Assembly (NCBI RefSeq): GCF_033441515.1 | Contig: NZ_JAWQJT010000002.1 | Coordinates: forward strand, 1,922,001 to 1,986,000 | Source: Amycolatopsis solani | GTDB lineage: Bacteria > Actinomycetota > Actinomycetes > Mycobacteriales > Pseudonocardiaceae | Direction: 5' to 3' | DNA: 64,000 bases | Shown: one piece after another, positions 1 through 8,780 of the stretch | Numbering within the stretch: position 1 is the first letter of the stretch | Layout: the number at the start of each line of letters is the position of its first letter | Translations under genes and position numbers: made by a program | Notes under the pieces: generated by a model | The model's input: the letters and a program-made list of their open reading frames with translations, nothing else | Database searches by the model: none | What the model was told of the DNA's origin: nothing

Positions 1-2
1 TG

Positions 3-1295
3 TACGGCCCGGTCGGACCGCTCGTCAGCTGGGTCCGCCGCCGGATCGAGCTCGACCGCACCGACCCCGGCCGGCGGGGTTCGCTGCGGGTCTTCTTCCG
101 GCGCCACGAAGGAACCGAACGCGGCAGCGTCACCGTCGCGGAAGCCCTGCGGACCGCGCTGGCCGGCTCGCCGGTGGCGTCGCGCTACCGGGTCGAGGCC
201 ACCACGCTCGCGCACGGCGCCATCCCCCGTGCCTACGGCTGGCGGATGCTGGCCGACCCCGGCGCCGACGTCCCGCACGTCGCCCGCGCGGACCAGGCGG
301 GCGAGGCCGAGTGGTGGCCGTTCCCGCTGCCGGTGCCGCCGGCCGACCCGCTCGTCCCCGACATCGTCCGCGCGATCGCGCAGCACGAAACCGGCGAGCG
401 GGCTGTGGAATCGTCGATGCACACGAGCGCCGGCGTCCGGGCCAGCATGGCCAGCCAGGTGCAGGCCACCACGCCCTGGGCGATCGACGCCCTCCTCGCG
501 CTAGACGACGCGGCGCTGACCGGCTTCGGGCTGACCCGGCCGGAACTCACCTCGGCCCGGGACGTCGCGGCCGCGACGCGACGGCTGTGGGGACGGATCC
601 ACGCCAACGCACCGGGCGCCGACCCGGCCGCGTTCGCCGCCGACCCGGCCAACCAGCCGTTGCTCACCGCCACCGGCTTCGGCCTGACGGAGGTCACGAC
701 GATGTTCGACTTCCGGGAACTGCGCGCGGAAACCGGCACGGCGGTCGCGGTCCGGCTCGGGCAGCTGCAGGCGCTCGGCCAGGCTCAGCTGTTCGCCCGC
801 GCGGACGCGGCGGACCGCCGGTTCGCGGGGGTGTCGGCCGCGGGCCAGCTGGCGGACGCGCAGCGCCGGGCGACGCTGGAACGCCGCGTCTCCGCGCGGG
901 AGGGGGCGGCCGACGTCATGACGGCCTCGGCCCGGCCCGCGCGGCTCGGGATCCGCGAAACCGACCTGTTCGCCTACGCGCGCGGCAACTGGGGCGAGGA
1001 CGGCGCGGCGTGGCAACGGCTCGCGGTGAGCAGGCAGCCGGCCGGTCCCCGGATCGAGGCCGCGGCGACCGCCGACCAGGGGCTCGAGCTCGGCCGCGCG
1101 CGGGTCCGCCGGATCGTCGACGCCTTCCGCGCCGACCCGGCCACCGCGTCGGCCACCGACGAACGCGTCTGCGCGCACGTCGCCTCCCGGCACAACCCCG
1201 GCGCCGGCGACCGGTACCGCGACGACGTGGTGGCGCACTTCCTCGCCCTGCGCGGAAGTACCGGACAGCGGTGCAGCAACCACGGCCGGCTCTGA
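3..1295 (+). CDS. C-terminal part of an unrecognised protein
   Basis: The frame is open from the left edge of the window to a TGA, giving 430 residues; the true start lies outside. A GTG at 174 is a possible internal start, but the codons before it read as normal high-GC coding sequence, so I treat the gene as 5'-truncated. The protein is rich in Ala, Arg and Asp with predicted alpha-helical character, has no obvious signal peptide or membrane segment in the visible part, and shows no motif I recognise. It ends immediately before a strong hairpin. Function unknown. Confidence 0.7.
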   Translation, partial: YGPVGPLVSWVRRRIELDRTDPGRRGSLRVFFRRHEGTERGSVTVAEALRTALAGSPVASRYRVEATTLAHGAIPRAYGWRMLADPGADVPHVARADQAGEAEWWPFPLPVPPADPLVPDIVRAIAQHETGERAVESSMHTSAGVRASMASQVQATTPWAIDALLALDDAALTGFGLTRPELTSARDVAAATRRLWGRIHANAPGADPAAFAADPANQPLLTATGFGLTEVTTMFDFRELRAETGTAVAVRLGQLQALGQAQLFARADAADRRFAGVSAAGQLADAQRRATLERRVSAREGAADVMTASARPARLGIRETDLFAYARGNWGEDGAAWQRLAVSRQPAGPRIEAAATADQGLELGRARVRRIVDAFRADPATASATDERVCAHVASRHNPGAGDRYRDDVVAHFLALRGSTGQRCSNHGRL

Positions 1296-1322
1296 CCGCG
1301 CGGGGCGGCCCACCCCGCGCGG
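1296..1322. terminator. Inverted repeat directly after the first stop codon
   Basis: Perfect 10-bp arms (CCGCGCGGGG / CCCCGCGCGG) with a 7-nt loop start at the base after the TGA. There is no T-tract, as is usual in high-GC actinobacteria. It sits between convergent genes, so it may stop transcription from both sides. A related GC-rich stretch recurs near 1370-1403. Confidence 0.6.
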
Positions 1323-1419
1323 AACCGCCGAGCCGCGGGACAGCCACCACGACCGGCTCCAACCACCCCGCCGCGGCCCACCCCGCGCGCGGAACCGCGG
1401 CGCCGCAATCACCGCCGGC

Positions 1420-3963
1420 TCACCAGTGGACCCGGCCGGCGAGGGCGCCGGTCAGCTCGTCTCGGCCGGTGATGCCCAGCTTCAGGTAGATCCGGTGCAG
1501 GTGGTTGTCCACCGTCCGCACGGACAACGTCAACCGGTCCGCGATCGCCCGGCTCGGGCGTCCCTCGGCGGCGAGCAAAGCGATCTCGCGCTCCCGGGCC
1601 GTCAGCGGCGCGGCCGGTGCGGCGGCCGCCACCAGCCCCGGCGTACGGGCGCCCGCGCAGGACTGGGCCAGTGTCTGGCCGAGCGCGGCGGCCTTGACGG
1701 CGTCCCCGGTCCGCCCGCTCCGCCGGTGGATCGCGCTCGCCCGGACGGCGGCCTCGGCCGCATACAGGAGAAAACCCCGGTCCGCGAACCACTCGGAAGT
1801 CCGCTCCAGCCACCAAGCGTCCCCGACGACGACCGCGGCGGCGTGCTCGGCGAGCGTCGAAACCAGTGTGCCGTCGACCCCGTGGGTCAGCCGGGCCAGC
1901 CGGTCTTCCGCCCGCCCGAGCTCGCGTTGGGGCCCGCCCAGGCGGACGACGTCGTGCCAGGCCAGCATTTCGAAGCCGGCCGCCCCGGCCTCGGCCGCCT
2001 CCTCCGCGGCCGCCACGGCGGTGCGGCGCGCGGCCGGTAGGTCGCCGCGTGCGCAGGCGATCCAGGCGCGGGCGCGGCTGCGGGGGCCGACGGGGATCCC
2101 GGGCGGCAGCGACCGATCGGCCTCCTCGAGCGCCGCGGTCGCCCGGACCGTGTCCCCCAGCACCGCCGACGCCTCGGCGAGCCAGCCGAAGAGCTGCGGT
2201 TCCAGGTGCCACGTCCAGCCGGACGGGTGCGCGCGGACGAGGACCGCCGCTTCCCGGAGCAGCCCGGCCGCCGCGCTCGCCCGGCCGGCCAGGAGCTCCA
2301 GGTAGCCACTGGTCATCGCCCAGATCGCCTGCGCCTCGGCGGATCGCCGGTCGAGCGTGTGGCGGTAGCGGTCGGCCGCGATCCGCCGCGCGTCGGCGAT
2401 CCGGCCGGCCAGCGCGTGCGCCAGCGCGGACCACGGCAGCAGCGTCTCGCCGGCGGGACCGGTGCCCGGCTGGGCCCGGCCCGCGAGCTCGCCGCGGCGG
2501 ACGAAGTCGAGCGCCCGCTCCGAACGGCCGGACAGCGCGGCGGCGGCCGCGGCGGTCTCGGCCGCGGCCACGGCGACGACCGGGGCGGCCGAGCCCACGT
2601 GGGGCACCGCGAGTTCCAGCGCGGTGCCGACCCGCCAGTGGCGGAGCGCGGCTTCCGCGCGGGCGACCGACGGCAGGCCGGGGCCGCACCCCGCGAACTC
2701 GGCGTCCGCCACGGCGTCGCCCTGGCCGCGCCGCGCCCGGCACCGCAGGGCCAGCAGGGCGGCGAGGTCGCGCTCACCACCATGCCGCGCCGCCGTCCGC
2801 CAGCCGGTGAGCGCGGTTTCGACGTCGTCAGCGCGGCCGCGCAGGTAGGCGACGACGGCCTGGGCGAGCGCCGCGGCGAACCCGCCGCCCGATCGGGCGC
2901 CCGCGCCGGCGAGCCGTTCCGCCAGGTCGAGGTCCCCGGCCGCGGCCGCTTCCCAGGTGCCGGTGACGAACGCGCTCGCCGGGCACGACTGACCCGCCGC
3001 CAGCCGCCCGGCCGCCAGCCGGGCCCCGTCGCCGCGGCGGCGGGCGCCGATGCCCTCCAGCGCGTCGGCCAGCCGCCGGTGCACCTTCCGCGCGTGCAAC
3101 GGCTGCACGGTATCCGCGAGCACCCGCGCGCACAGGGGATCGCGCAGCCGCAACCGGTGCCGCCGCTGCTCGACCTCGGCGTCGAGCAGCCCGGCCCCGT
3201 CCACCGCGGCGAGCGCGTCGGCGTCGAAGACCAGTTCGGCCAGGCCGGTCTCCCAGGGTTCGCACAGCGCCAGCCCCTGCGCCACCGACCTCGCTTCGGG
3301 ATCGAGGTCGCGGAGCTTGGCGAGCTCCGGGGCGGACAGCCGCCACCCGGGCGTCCACCAGCGCTCCAGCCGCCACAGCCCGTGCTTCTCCCCCAGCGCG
3401 GCGCGATCGCCCATGTCTTCGACCAGGCGCCGCAGCAGCATCGGGTTGCCGCCGGAGAAACGCCACGACCAGTGCACCAGTGCCCCGTCGACCTGGCCGC
3501 CGAGCACCTCGGCCAGCAGTTCCGCGATTCCTTCGCACGACAACGGTTCCAACGTGAGCTGCGTGAAGCCGTCGGAAGCGTTCAGCGCGGCGAGCGGCGG
3601 CGGTCCCGGTTCTTCGCTGCTCGCCGTGCACAGCACGAACGCGGCGCCGCTCGTCGCCAGCCGCAGTGCCTCGGTGACGGCCGGGCCGTCCAGCAGGTGC
3701 ACGTCGTCGAGGCACAGCACCGGACGGCCCGGCGCGGCGGCGACGTCCGGGATCGCGGCCGCGCCCCAGAGCGCCGCGGTGCCCTGCTTGACCGCACGGT
3801 GCATCGCCTCGGTGAGCAGCCGCGTCTTGCCCATCCCGGCGCACCCGGACACCACCACGCCGAACACGTCGCCGCGGTGCGCGGCATCCGCGATCCGCCG
3901 CAGCGGGCGGCGCCGGTCCGTCAATGGCCAGCCGCCGGCGTGCACCGGCGTCACCGGAATCAT
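1420..3963 (-). CDS. LuxR-family (LAL-type) ATP-binding transcriptional regulator
   Basis: The 847-residue protein has the layout of large LuxR/MalT-like regulators. An N-terminal P-loop (GCAGMGKT, residues 40-47) and a Walker B-like strand ending DDVH (about 82-89) form a signalling ATPase. A long Ala/Leu/Arg-rich TPR-like middle follows, then a C-terminal LuxR helix-turn-helix (about 786-847: LTAREREIALL, TVDNHLHRIY). Such proteins activate transcription after ligand binding. The ATG start fits the P-loop position in the family. The ligand and target are not visible; no neighbour is an obvious partner. Confidence 0.92.
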   Translation of the reverse strand: MIPVTPVHAGGWPLTDRRRPLRRIADAAHRGDVFGVVVSGCAGMGKTRLLTEAMHRAVKQGTAALWGAAAIPDVAAAPGRPVLCLDDVHLLDGPAVTEALRLATSGAAFVLCTASSEEPGPPPLAALNASDGFTQLTLEPLSCEGIAELLAEVLGGQVDGALVHWSWRFSGGNPMLLRRLVEDMGDRAALGEKHGLWRLERWWTPGWRLSAPELAKLRDLDPEARSVAQGLALCEPWETGLAELVFDADALAAVDGAGLLDAEVEQRRHRLRLRDPLCARVLADTVQPLHARKVHRRLADALEGIGARRRGDGARLAAGRLAAGQSCPASAFVTGTWEAAAAGDLDLAERLAGAGARSGGGFAAALAQAVVAYLRGRADDVETALTGWRTAARHGGERDLAALLALRCRARRGQGDAVADAEFAGCGPGLPSVARAEAALRHWRVGTALELAVPHVGSAAPVVAVAAAETAAAAAALSGRSERALDFVRRGELAGRAQPGTGPAGETLLPWSALAHALAGRIADARRIAADRYRHTLDRRSAEAQAIWAMTSGYLELLAGRASAAAGLLREAAVLVRAHPSGWTWHLEPQLFGWLAEASAVLGDTVRATAALEEADRSLPPGIPVGPRSRARAWIACARGDLPAARRTAVAAAEEAAEAGAAGFEMLAWHDVVRLGGPQRELGRAEDRLARLTHGVDGTLVSTLAEHAAAVVVGDAWWLERTSEWFADRGFLLYAAEAAVRASAIHRRSGRTGDAVKAAALGQTLAQSCAGARTPGLVAAAAPAAPLTAREREIALLAAEGRPSRAIADRLTLSVRTVDNHLHRIYLKLGITGRDELTGALAGRVHW

Positions 3964-4062
3964 GGCTCAGGTGGCCAGGCCGGTCTGCCGTTCCTCATTT
4001 CGCGTCCCCTCCACGCCCATCGCGCGCCGGACTTCCGGGGCGCGGAACTCAGGAATACACCT

Positions 4063-4092
4063 GGGGAAACGGGACGGTGAAGGCGTTTCCCC
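4063..4092 (-). terminator. Hairpin downstream of the TetR gene
   Basis: Arms GGGGAAACG and CGTTTCCCC (9 bp, perfect) flank a 12-nt loop, about 70 bp beyond the tetR-family stop and about 100 bp before the LuxR gene start on the same strand. It probably separates the two transcripts; an operator for the LuxR gene is the alternative. Confidence 0.45.
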
Positions 4093-4161
4093 CGGATGCG
4101 GCGGCGAGCTCGCCTTTACGGGCGAAGGACGACACGGTCGGGAAACACTTTTTCAGTCCGG

Positions 4162-4791
4162 CTAACGGGCGGCCGGGAAGTCGCCCACACCGCTCTCGAC
4201 CAGGTCGAACGCCTCGTCGATGAACGCCACCTGCTCCCGCCGCACCAGTTCCGCGTCTTCGCCGCCGATGATCCGCTCCATCGCGTGCGAAAAGATCGTC
4301 GCGATCGCCGTCGTCAGCAATCCCGCCACCATCCGGGACCGGAAAGCATCCCCCGTTTCCGAGACGAACACTTCCGTGAACGCCGAAGCGATCTCCCGCT
4401 CCTGCTCGTACCACCGGGCCATCAGGGCCGGGCTCGACGTCAGGACCCACCAGAAGCCGGGGCCGCCGGCGATGGCGCCGGACAACGGGTGCCCCGCGGC
4501 CAGCAGCGAGTGCTGGTGCGCCCGCAGAGCCTCACACGGCGAAGTCCCCGCCGGCCGCGAAGTGATGACCGACTTCAGCTCGGCCAGGCGGTCGGCGTGC
4601 CGGTCGAGGAACAGGTCCTCCTTGCGCGGGAAGTAGTTGAACACCGTCATCTTCGAGACGCCCGCGGCCTCGGCGATCTCCGCCACGGTCACCTGGTCGA
4701 AGCCGCGCTGGATGAAGAGGCCGGTGGCCACGTTCGAGATGAGCAGCCGTGTCGCCTGCTTCTTGCGCTCGCGCAGTCCGTGATCCGCCAT
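4162..4791 (-). CDS. TetR-family transcriptional regulator
   Basis: A 209-residue repressor-type protein. The N-terminal HTH is clear (TVAEIAEAAGVSKMTVFNYF, residues about 34-53) and the C-terminal ligand domain is variable. I chose the ATG that begins MADHGLRERKKQ; the upstream in-frame ATG would lie beyond the -10 box TATACT (4805-4800), which is 8 nt from the chosen ATG and suggests a near-leaderless transcript. It is divergent from the FAD hydroxylase with 65 bp between them, so it probably represses that gene and itself and responds to the hydroxylase substrate. Confidence 0.93.
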   Translation of the reverse strand: MADHGLRERKKQATRLLISNVATGLFIQRGFDQVTVAEIAEAAGVSKMTVFNYFPRKEDLFLDRHADRLAELKSVITSRPAGTSPCEALRAHQHSLLAAGHPLSGAIAGGPGFWWVLTSSPALMARWYEQEREIASAFTEVFVSETGDAFRSRMVAGLLTTAIATIFSHAMERIIGGEDAELVRREQVAFIDEAFDLVESGVGDFPAAR

Positions 4792-4799
4792 GAGCCGAG

Positions 4800-4849
4800 A
4801 GTATAGACCCGGCATAAAGTTTGACCCGGTAAAAGTTTTGCGGCATCAT
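4800..4849. promoter_or_regulatory. Divergent tetR / hydroxylase promoter region with direct repeats
   Basis: Reading left, TATACT (4805-4800) is a good -10 for the TetR gene. Reading right, TTGACC (4821-4826), a 17-bp spacer and CATCAT (4844-4849) form a promoter whose start would fall at the hydroxylase ATG. Between them are AT-rich direct repeats TAAAGTTTG (4815-4823) and TAAAAGTTTTG (4830-4840), the likely TetR operator. Confidence 0.5.
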
Positions 4850-4856
4850 CGGAGCC

Positions 4857-6371
4857 ATGAACAGGGATGTGGTGATCTCCGGGGGCGGACCGGTCGGCTT
4901 GATGCTGGCCTGCGAACTGCGGCTGGCGGGCGTGGACGTGCTCGTCGTCGAACGGCTGCCCGAGCCGGACCTGACGATCAAGGCCGGGTCGGTCAACCTG
5001 ACGACCGCCGAAGCCTTCTACCGGCGGGGACTGCTGCCCGCCATGGACGAGAACGTGCGGCAGAACGCCGCACGCATCGAAGAGTTCCTCAAGTCGCGCG
5101 GTGGGGGCGGGCCGAAGCCGGCGATGCCCGTCGGGCACTTCGCGGGCATCATGGTCGCCTCGAACGGGGTCGACTTCGAGGATCCCGACTTCCGCGACGT
5201 CGGGCCGGCGGCCCGCGTGGTCGTGATCCAGCAGCAGGCCGTCGAGGCGATCCTCGCCGCGCGCGCCCTCGAGCTGGGGGCCGAGATCCGGCGGGGCGCG
5301 GAGCTGACCGGGTTCGAGGCCGACGACGACGGCGTCACGGTGCACCTCGGCGACGACCGGGTGCGCGCGAGCTGGCTGGTCGGCTGCGACGGGGGTCGCA
5401 GCCCGGTCCGGAAGCTGGCCGGGTTCGAGTTCCCCGGGACCGATCCCGCCGTCACCGGGCGGCAGGCGATGGCCGAGCTCAGCGGCGCCGACCAGCTGCC
5501 CGGGGGCTGGCAGCACGGCACCGGCGGGCTCTACGTCCACGGGCCGATGCCCGGGCGGATGCTCACCGTCGAGTTCGACGGACCGCCCGCGGACCGCGAA
5601 GCCCCGGTCACCGCGCAGGAGCTCGAGGACAGCTTCCGGCGGGTGTCCGGCGCCGACGTCCGGGTGCTGAAGGTGCACAGCGCGACGCGCTTCACCGACA
5701 ACGCACGCCAGGCGAGCACCTACCGCCTCGGCCGCGTCCTGCTGGCCGGCGACGCCGCGCACGTCCACTCCCCCTTCGGCGGGCAGGGGCTGAACCTGGG
5801 CATCGGCGACGCCGTCAACCTCGGCTGGAAGCTCGCCGCGACCATCCGGGGCTGGGCGCCCGAGGGCCTGCTCGACACCTACACGACCGAGCGGCACCCG
5901 ATCGGCGAGTGGGTACTGGAATGGACCCGGGCGCAGGTCGCGCTGATGCGCAGCGACGTCCGGACGAAGGCGCTGCGCCAGGTCGTCGGCGACCTGCTGC
6001 GCACCGACGACGGCGCGACCTTCCTGGCCAAGAAGCTTTCCGGCGTGCTGCACCGGTATCCGCTCGAAGGCGAGCACGACCTCACCGGCCGCGCCGCGCC
6101 GGACTTCGCCTTCGCCGACGGCAGCCGCCTCGGCGAGCACCTCCAGGACGGCAAGGCGCTCCTGCTCGACCTCGCCGACGACGCCGCGATGCGGCAGGCG
6201 GCCGCCGGCTGGGACGAGCGGGTGACCGTGCTGAGCGCGAAGTGCGAGAGCGACCCCACGCTGACCGGGGTGCTCGTCCGGCCGGACGGCTTCATCGCCT
6301 GGGCGAGCGAGGACGGCGGGACCGCCGGGCTGGACACCGCGCTGCGGCGGTGGTTCGGCGAACCTGCCTGA
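4857..6371 (+). CDS. FAD-dependent aromatic monooxygenase (PheA/TfdB family)
   Basis: The 504-residue flavoprotein hydroxylase has the three family signatures: the Rossmann GGGPVGLMLA (9-18), the DG motif GCDGGRSPVRK (D178) and GDAAHVHSPFGGQGLN (D299), followed by a thioredoxin-like C-terminal domain. Members insert one oxygen atom into aromatic rings using NAD(P)H and O2; relatives include polyketide-tailoring hydroxylases and rifampicin monooxygenases. The substrate cannot be read from sequence. The divergent TetR regulator and absence of a biosynthetic cluster suggest inducible detoxification or catabolism of an aromatic compound. Confidence 0.92.
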   Translation: MNRDVVISGGGPVGLMLACELRLAGVDVLVVERLPEPDLTIKAGSVNLTTAEAFYRRGLLPAMDENVRQNAARIEEFLKSRGGGGPKPAMPVGHFAGIMVASNGVDFEDPDFRDVGPAARVVVIQQQAVEAILAARALELGAEIRRGAELTGFEADDDGVTVHLGDDRVRASWLVGCDGGRSPVRKLAGFEFPGTDPAVTGRQAMAELSGADQLPGGWQHGTGGLYVHGPMPGRMLTVEFDGPPADREAPVTAQELEDSFRRVSGADVRVLKVHSATRFTDNARQASTYRLGRVLLAGDAAHVHSPFGGQGLNLGIGDAVNLGWKLAATIRGWAPEGLLDTYTTERHPIGEWVLEWTRAQVALMRSDVRTKALRQVVGDLLRTDDGATFLAKKLSGVLHRYPLEGEHDLTGRAAPDFAFADGSRLGEHLQDGKALLLDLADDAAMRQAAAGWDERVTVLSAKCESDPTLTGVLVRPDGFIAWASEDGGTAGLDTALRRWFGEPA

Positions 6372-6377
6372 CGCCGG

Positions 6378-6406
6378 GGGCGCGCCGGGACCGTCCCGGC
6401 GCGCCC
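6378..6406. terminator. Strong hairpin between the hydroxylase and prolyl aminopeptidase genes
   Basis: Perfect 13-bp arms (GGGCGCGCCGGGA / TCCCGGCGCGCCC) around a 3-nt loop, 7 nt after the hydroxylase TGA. It most likely ends that transcript; the following gene then needs its own promoter, possibly GACAAT just before its GTG. Confidence 0.65.
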
Positions 6407-6420
6407 GGGACAATGACGCG

Positions 6421-7344
6421 GTGTACCCGCCGATCGAGCCCCACGACCACGGCCTGCTCGACGTCGGCGACGGGCAGCGGATCCACTGGGAGACCTGCGG
6501 GAACCCGGACGGCAAGCCCGCGCTGGTGCTGCACGGCGGCCCCGGCCAAGGCTGTTCGCCGGGGATGCGGCGGGTGTTCGACCCCGCCCGCTACCGGGTC
6601 GTGCTGGTGGACCAGCGCGGGTGCGGCCGGAGCCTGCCGCACGCGAGCGACCCGGCCACGAGCCTGCGGGACAACACCACCGGCCACCTCGTCGCCGACC
6701 TCGAACGGCTGCGCGAGCACCTCGGCATCGAGCGCTGGCTGCTGACCGGGGGTTCGTGGGGCGCGACGCTCGCCCTGGTGTACGCCGAACGCTTCCCGCA
6801 CCGGGTGTCGGAGATCGTGCTCAGCGCGATCAGCACCACGCGGCGCTCGGAGATCGACTGGCTCTACCGCGGGGCCGGCCGGTTCTTCCCCGAGGCGTGG
6901 CAACGCTTCCGCGACCGCGCCGGGGACGACGACATCGTGCGCGGCTACGCCCGGCTGATGACGGATCCCGGCGAGCGGGAACGCGCCGCTCTCGCGTGGC
7001 TCGAGTGGGAGCAAACGGTGCTGTCCCTCGAACCGGGCGCCGAAGTCCACAGTGGACCGATCGACGACGCCGCGCTCGCGTTCGTCCGGCTCACCACGCA
7101 CTACTACGCGAACGCCGGCTGGCTCGAAGAAGGCGCCGTGATCCGCGACGCCGGGAAGCTGGCGGGCATCCCCGGCGTGCTGATCCACGGCCGTCTCGAC
7201 CTCAGCTGCCCGGTCACGACGGCGTGGGAGCTCGCGCGGGCCTGGCCGGGCGCCGAACTGCTCGTCGACGACCGGTCCGGGCACCGCGCGAGCGAGACCA
7301 AGCGCGCCTGGAAGCAGGCGGCTTTGGACCGCTTCGCGCGTTAG
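6421..7344 (+). CDS. pip: Prolyl aminopeptidase
   Basis: A 307-residue alpha/beta hydrolase of peptidase family S33 that removes N-terminal proline from peptides. Visible features are the oxyanion motif HGGPGQG (38-44), DQRGCGRS (64-71), the nucleophile elbow GGSWG (Ser112), and the late Asp (HGRLD) and His (SGHRASE) of the triad. The length matches the family (about 310-320). The GTG start gives the usual N-terminus and may be leaderless. Probably cytoplasmic peptide turnover. Confidence 0.92.
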   Translation: MYPPIEPHDHGLLDVGDGQRIHWETCGNPDGKPALVLHGGPGQGCSPGMRRVFDPARYRVVLVDQRGCGRSLPHASDPATSLRDNTTGHLVADLERLREHLGIERWLLTGGSWGATLALVYAERFPHRVSEIVLSAISTTRRSEIDWLYRGAGRFFPEAWQRFRDRAGDDDIVRGYARLMTDPGERERAALAWLEWEQTVLSLEPGAEVHSGPIDDAALAFVRLTTHYYANAGWLEEGAVIRDAGKLAGIPGVLIHGRLDLSCPVTTAWELARAWPGAELLVDDRSGHRASETKRAWKQAALDRFAR

Positions 7345-7348
7345 CCGG

Positions 7349-7720
7349 TCACGTCGACACCGCCAGCACCGCCGTGAGCAGCCAGACCTTCGCGAGCTGC
7401 CCCAGCGTCGGCGGCCGGCCGGTGGCCTCGACCACGAACCGCAGGCCGCAGAGCAGACCGCCCAGCGTGGCGCCCCACCAGCGCCGCAGCAGTACGCGGT
7501 GGGTCAGCGAGATGACCGCGTAGACCGCCACCCCGGGCCAGAACGACAGGCCGAACCGCGTGGCGATCACGAGGGTCGTGGTGAGGTGCAGCGCCACGTC
7601 GGTCAGCAACGCGAGTACGCCGAGGACCGCTGGTGCCGACGGGTACGGCGCGCCCGCACGCAGGTCGCGGCGGCGCACGAGCTCGGGCAGGAGCGTCTCG
7701 TCCGGGGCTTCGGTCGTCAC
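7349..7720 (-). CDS. Small multi-pass membrane protein of unknown function
   Basis: A 123-residue protein with a charged N-terminus (TTEAPDETLLPELVRRRDLRAG) followed by about three hydrophobic segments (around 30-55, 58-75 and 108-122). GTG start. Its stop is 4 bp from the convergent pip stop. It lies 34 bp downstream of the aldolase gene on the same strand and may be read through from it. I do not recognise a family with certainty; the arrangement loosely recalls RDD-type proteins. Confidence 0.7.
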   Translation of the reverse strand: MTTEAPDETLLPELVRRRDLRAGAPYPSAPAVLGVLALLTDVALHLTTTLVIATRFGLSFWPGVAVYAVISLTHRVLLRRWWGATLGGLLCGLRFVVEATGRPPTLGQLAKVWLLTAVLAVST

Positions 7721-7754
7721 GGCTGTTCCACGCGCGAAGCCCGCGTCCGGTTGC

Positions 7755-8780
7755 CTACCCCTCCGCGGCCAGCTGCACCGCGACGTCGATGATCATGTCC
7801 TCCTGGCCGCCGACCAGTGCGAGTTCGCCGCAGCGGCGAAGGATCGCCTGGGCCGGGACGCCGTAGCGCTCCGCCGCGCGCTCGGCGTGCAGCAGGAAGC
7901 TCGAGTAGACCCCCGCCCAGCCCTGGACGATCGCGTTGCGGTCCATCTTCGGCCAGCGCTGCAGGTACGGCCGGACGACCTCCTCGGCCGCGTCCAGCAG
8001 GGCGCCGACGTCGAGGCCCGTGCCGATCCCCAGTCGGTCGAACACCGCCGCGAGGACCTCCGTCGGCGAATTGCCCGCGCCCGCGCCGAGGGCGCACAGC
8101 GAGCCGTCGATGTAGCGGACGCCGGCTTCGTGGGCCAGCACGGAGTTCGCGACGCCGAGCGAGAGGTTCTGGTGCCCGTGGTAGCCGACCCACGCCGTGT
8201 CGCCGACCTCCGCGACCAGCGCTTCGAACCGCGCCTTCGCTTCGTGCATCAGCAGCGCGCCCGCCGAGTCCGTCACGTACGCCGCCTGGCAGCCCGCGTC
8301 CACCATGATCCTGGCCTGCTTCGCCAGGTCCTCCGGCGGCGTCCGGTGCGCCATCATGAGGAAGCCCGCCGTCTCCATCCCGAGCTCGCGCGCCAGGCCG
8401 AAGTGCTGCGGCGAGACGTCGGCCTCGGTGCAGTGCGTTGCCACCCGCACCATTTCCGCGCCCGCGTCGAACGCGCGCTGGAGGTCCTCCGCCGTGCCGA
8501 TGCCCGGCACGAGCAGCACGGCGATCTTCGCCTGCTTCGCCTCCTCGCGCGCCGCCGCGATCAGCTTCAGTTCGTCGACGGCGGAGAAGCCGTAGGTGAA
8601 CGACGAGCCGCCGAGGCCGTCGCCGTGGGTCACCTCGATCACCTCGACGCCCGCGCGGTCCAATGCGCGTACGGTGTCGCGCACCTGCTGCTCGGTGAAG
8701 CGGTGGGCCATCGCGTGGCTGCCGTCGCGCAACGTCGTGTCGACGATCCGGACGTCGTGGCGCAGTTCCGGGCGGGTCAT
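7755..8780 (-). CDS. mhpE: 4-hydroxy-2-oxovalerate aldolase (DmpG/MhpE/HsaF)
   Basis: A 341-residue class II, Mn-dependent pyruvate aldolase. It cleaves 4-hydroxy-2-oxoacids to pyruvate and an aldehyde at the end of meta-cleavage and sterol-ring pathways. The N-terminal [11 protein letters not shown], the metal-binding GYHGHQN (HxH) and the C-terminal communication domain are all present. I start at the ATG (MTRPELRHD), whose ATGA overlaps the stop of the upstream dehydrogenase by 4 bp. That matches the obligate channelling complex these two enzymes form. No hydratase or ring-cleavage gene is beside them. Confidence 0.95.
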   Translation of the reverse strand: MTRPELRHDVRIVDTTLRDGSHAMAHRFTEQQVRDTVRALDRAGVEVIEVTHGDGLGGSSFTYGFSAVDELKLIAAAREEAKQAKIAVLLVPGIGTAEDLQRAFDAGAEMVRVATHCTEADVSPQHFGLARELGMETAGFLMMAHRTPPEDLAKQARIMVDAGCQAAYVTDSAGALLMHEAKARFEALVAEVGDTAWVGYHGHQNLSLGVANSVLAHEAGVRYIDGSLCALGAGAGNSPTEVLAAVFDRLGIGTGLDVGALLDAAEEVVRPYLQRWPKMDRNAIVQGWAGVYSSFLLHAERAAERYGVPAQAILRRCGELALVGGQEDMIIDVAVQLAAEG

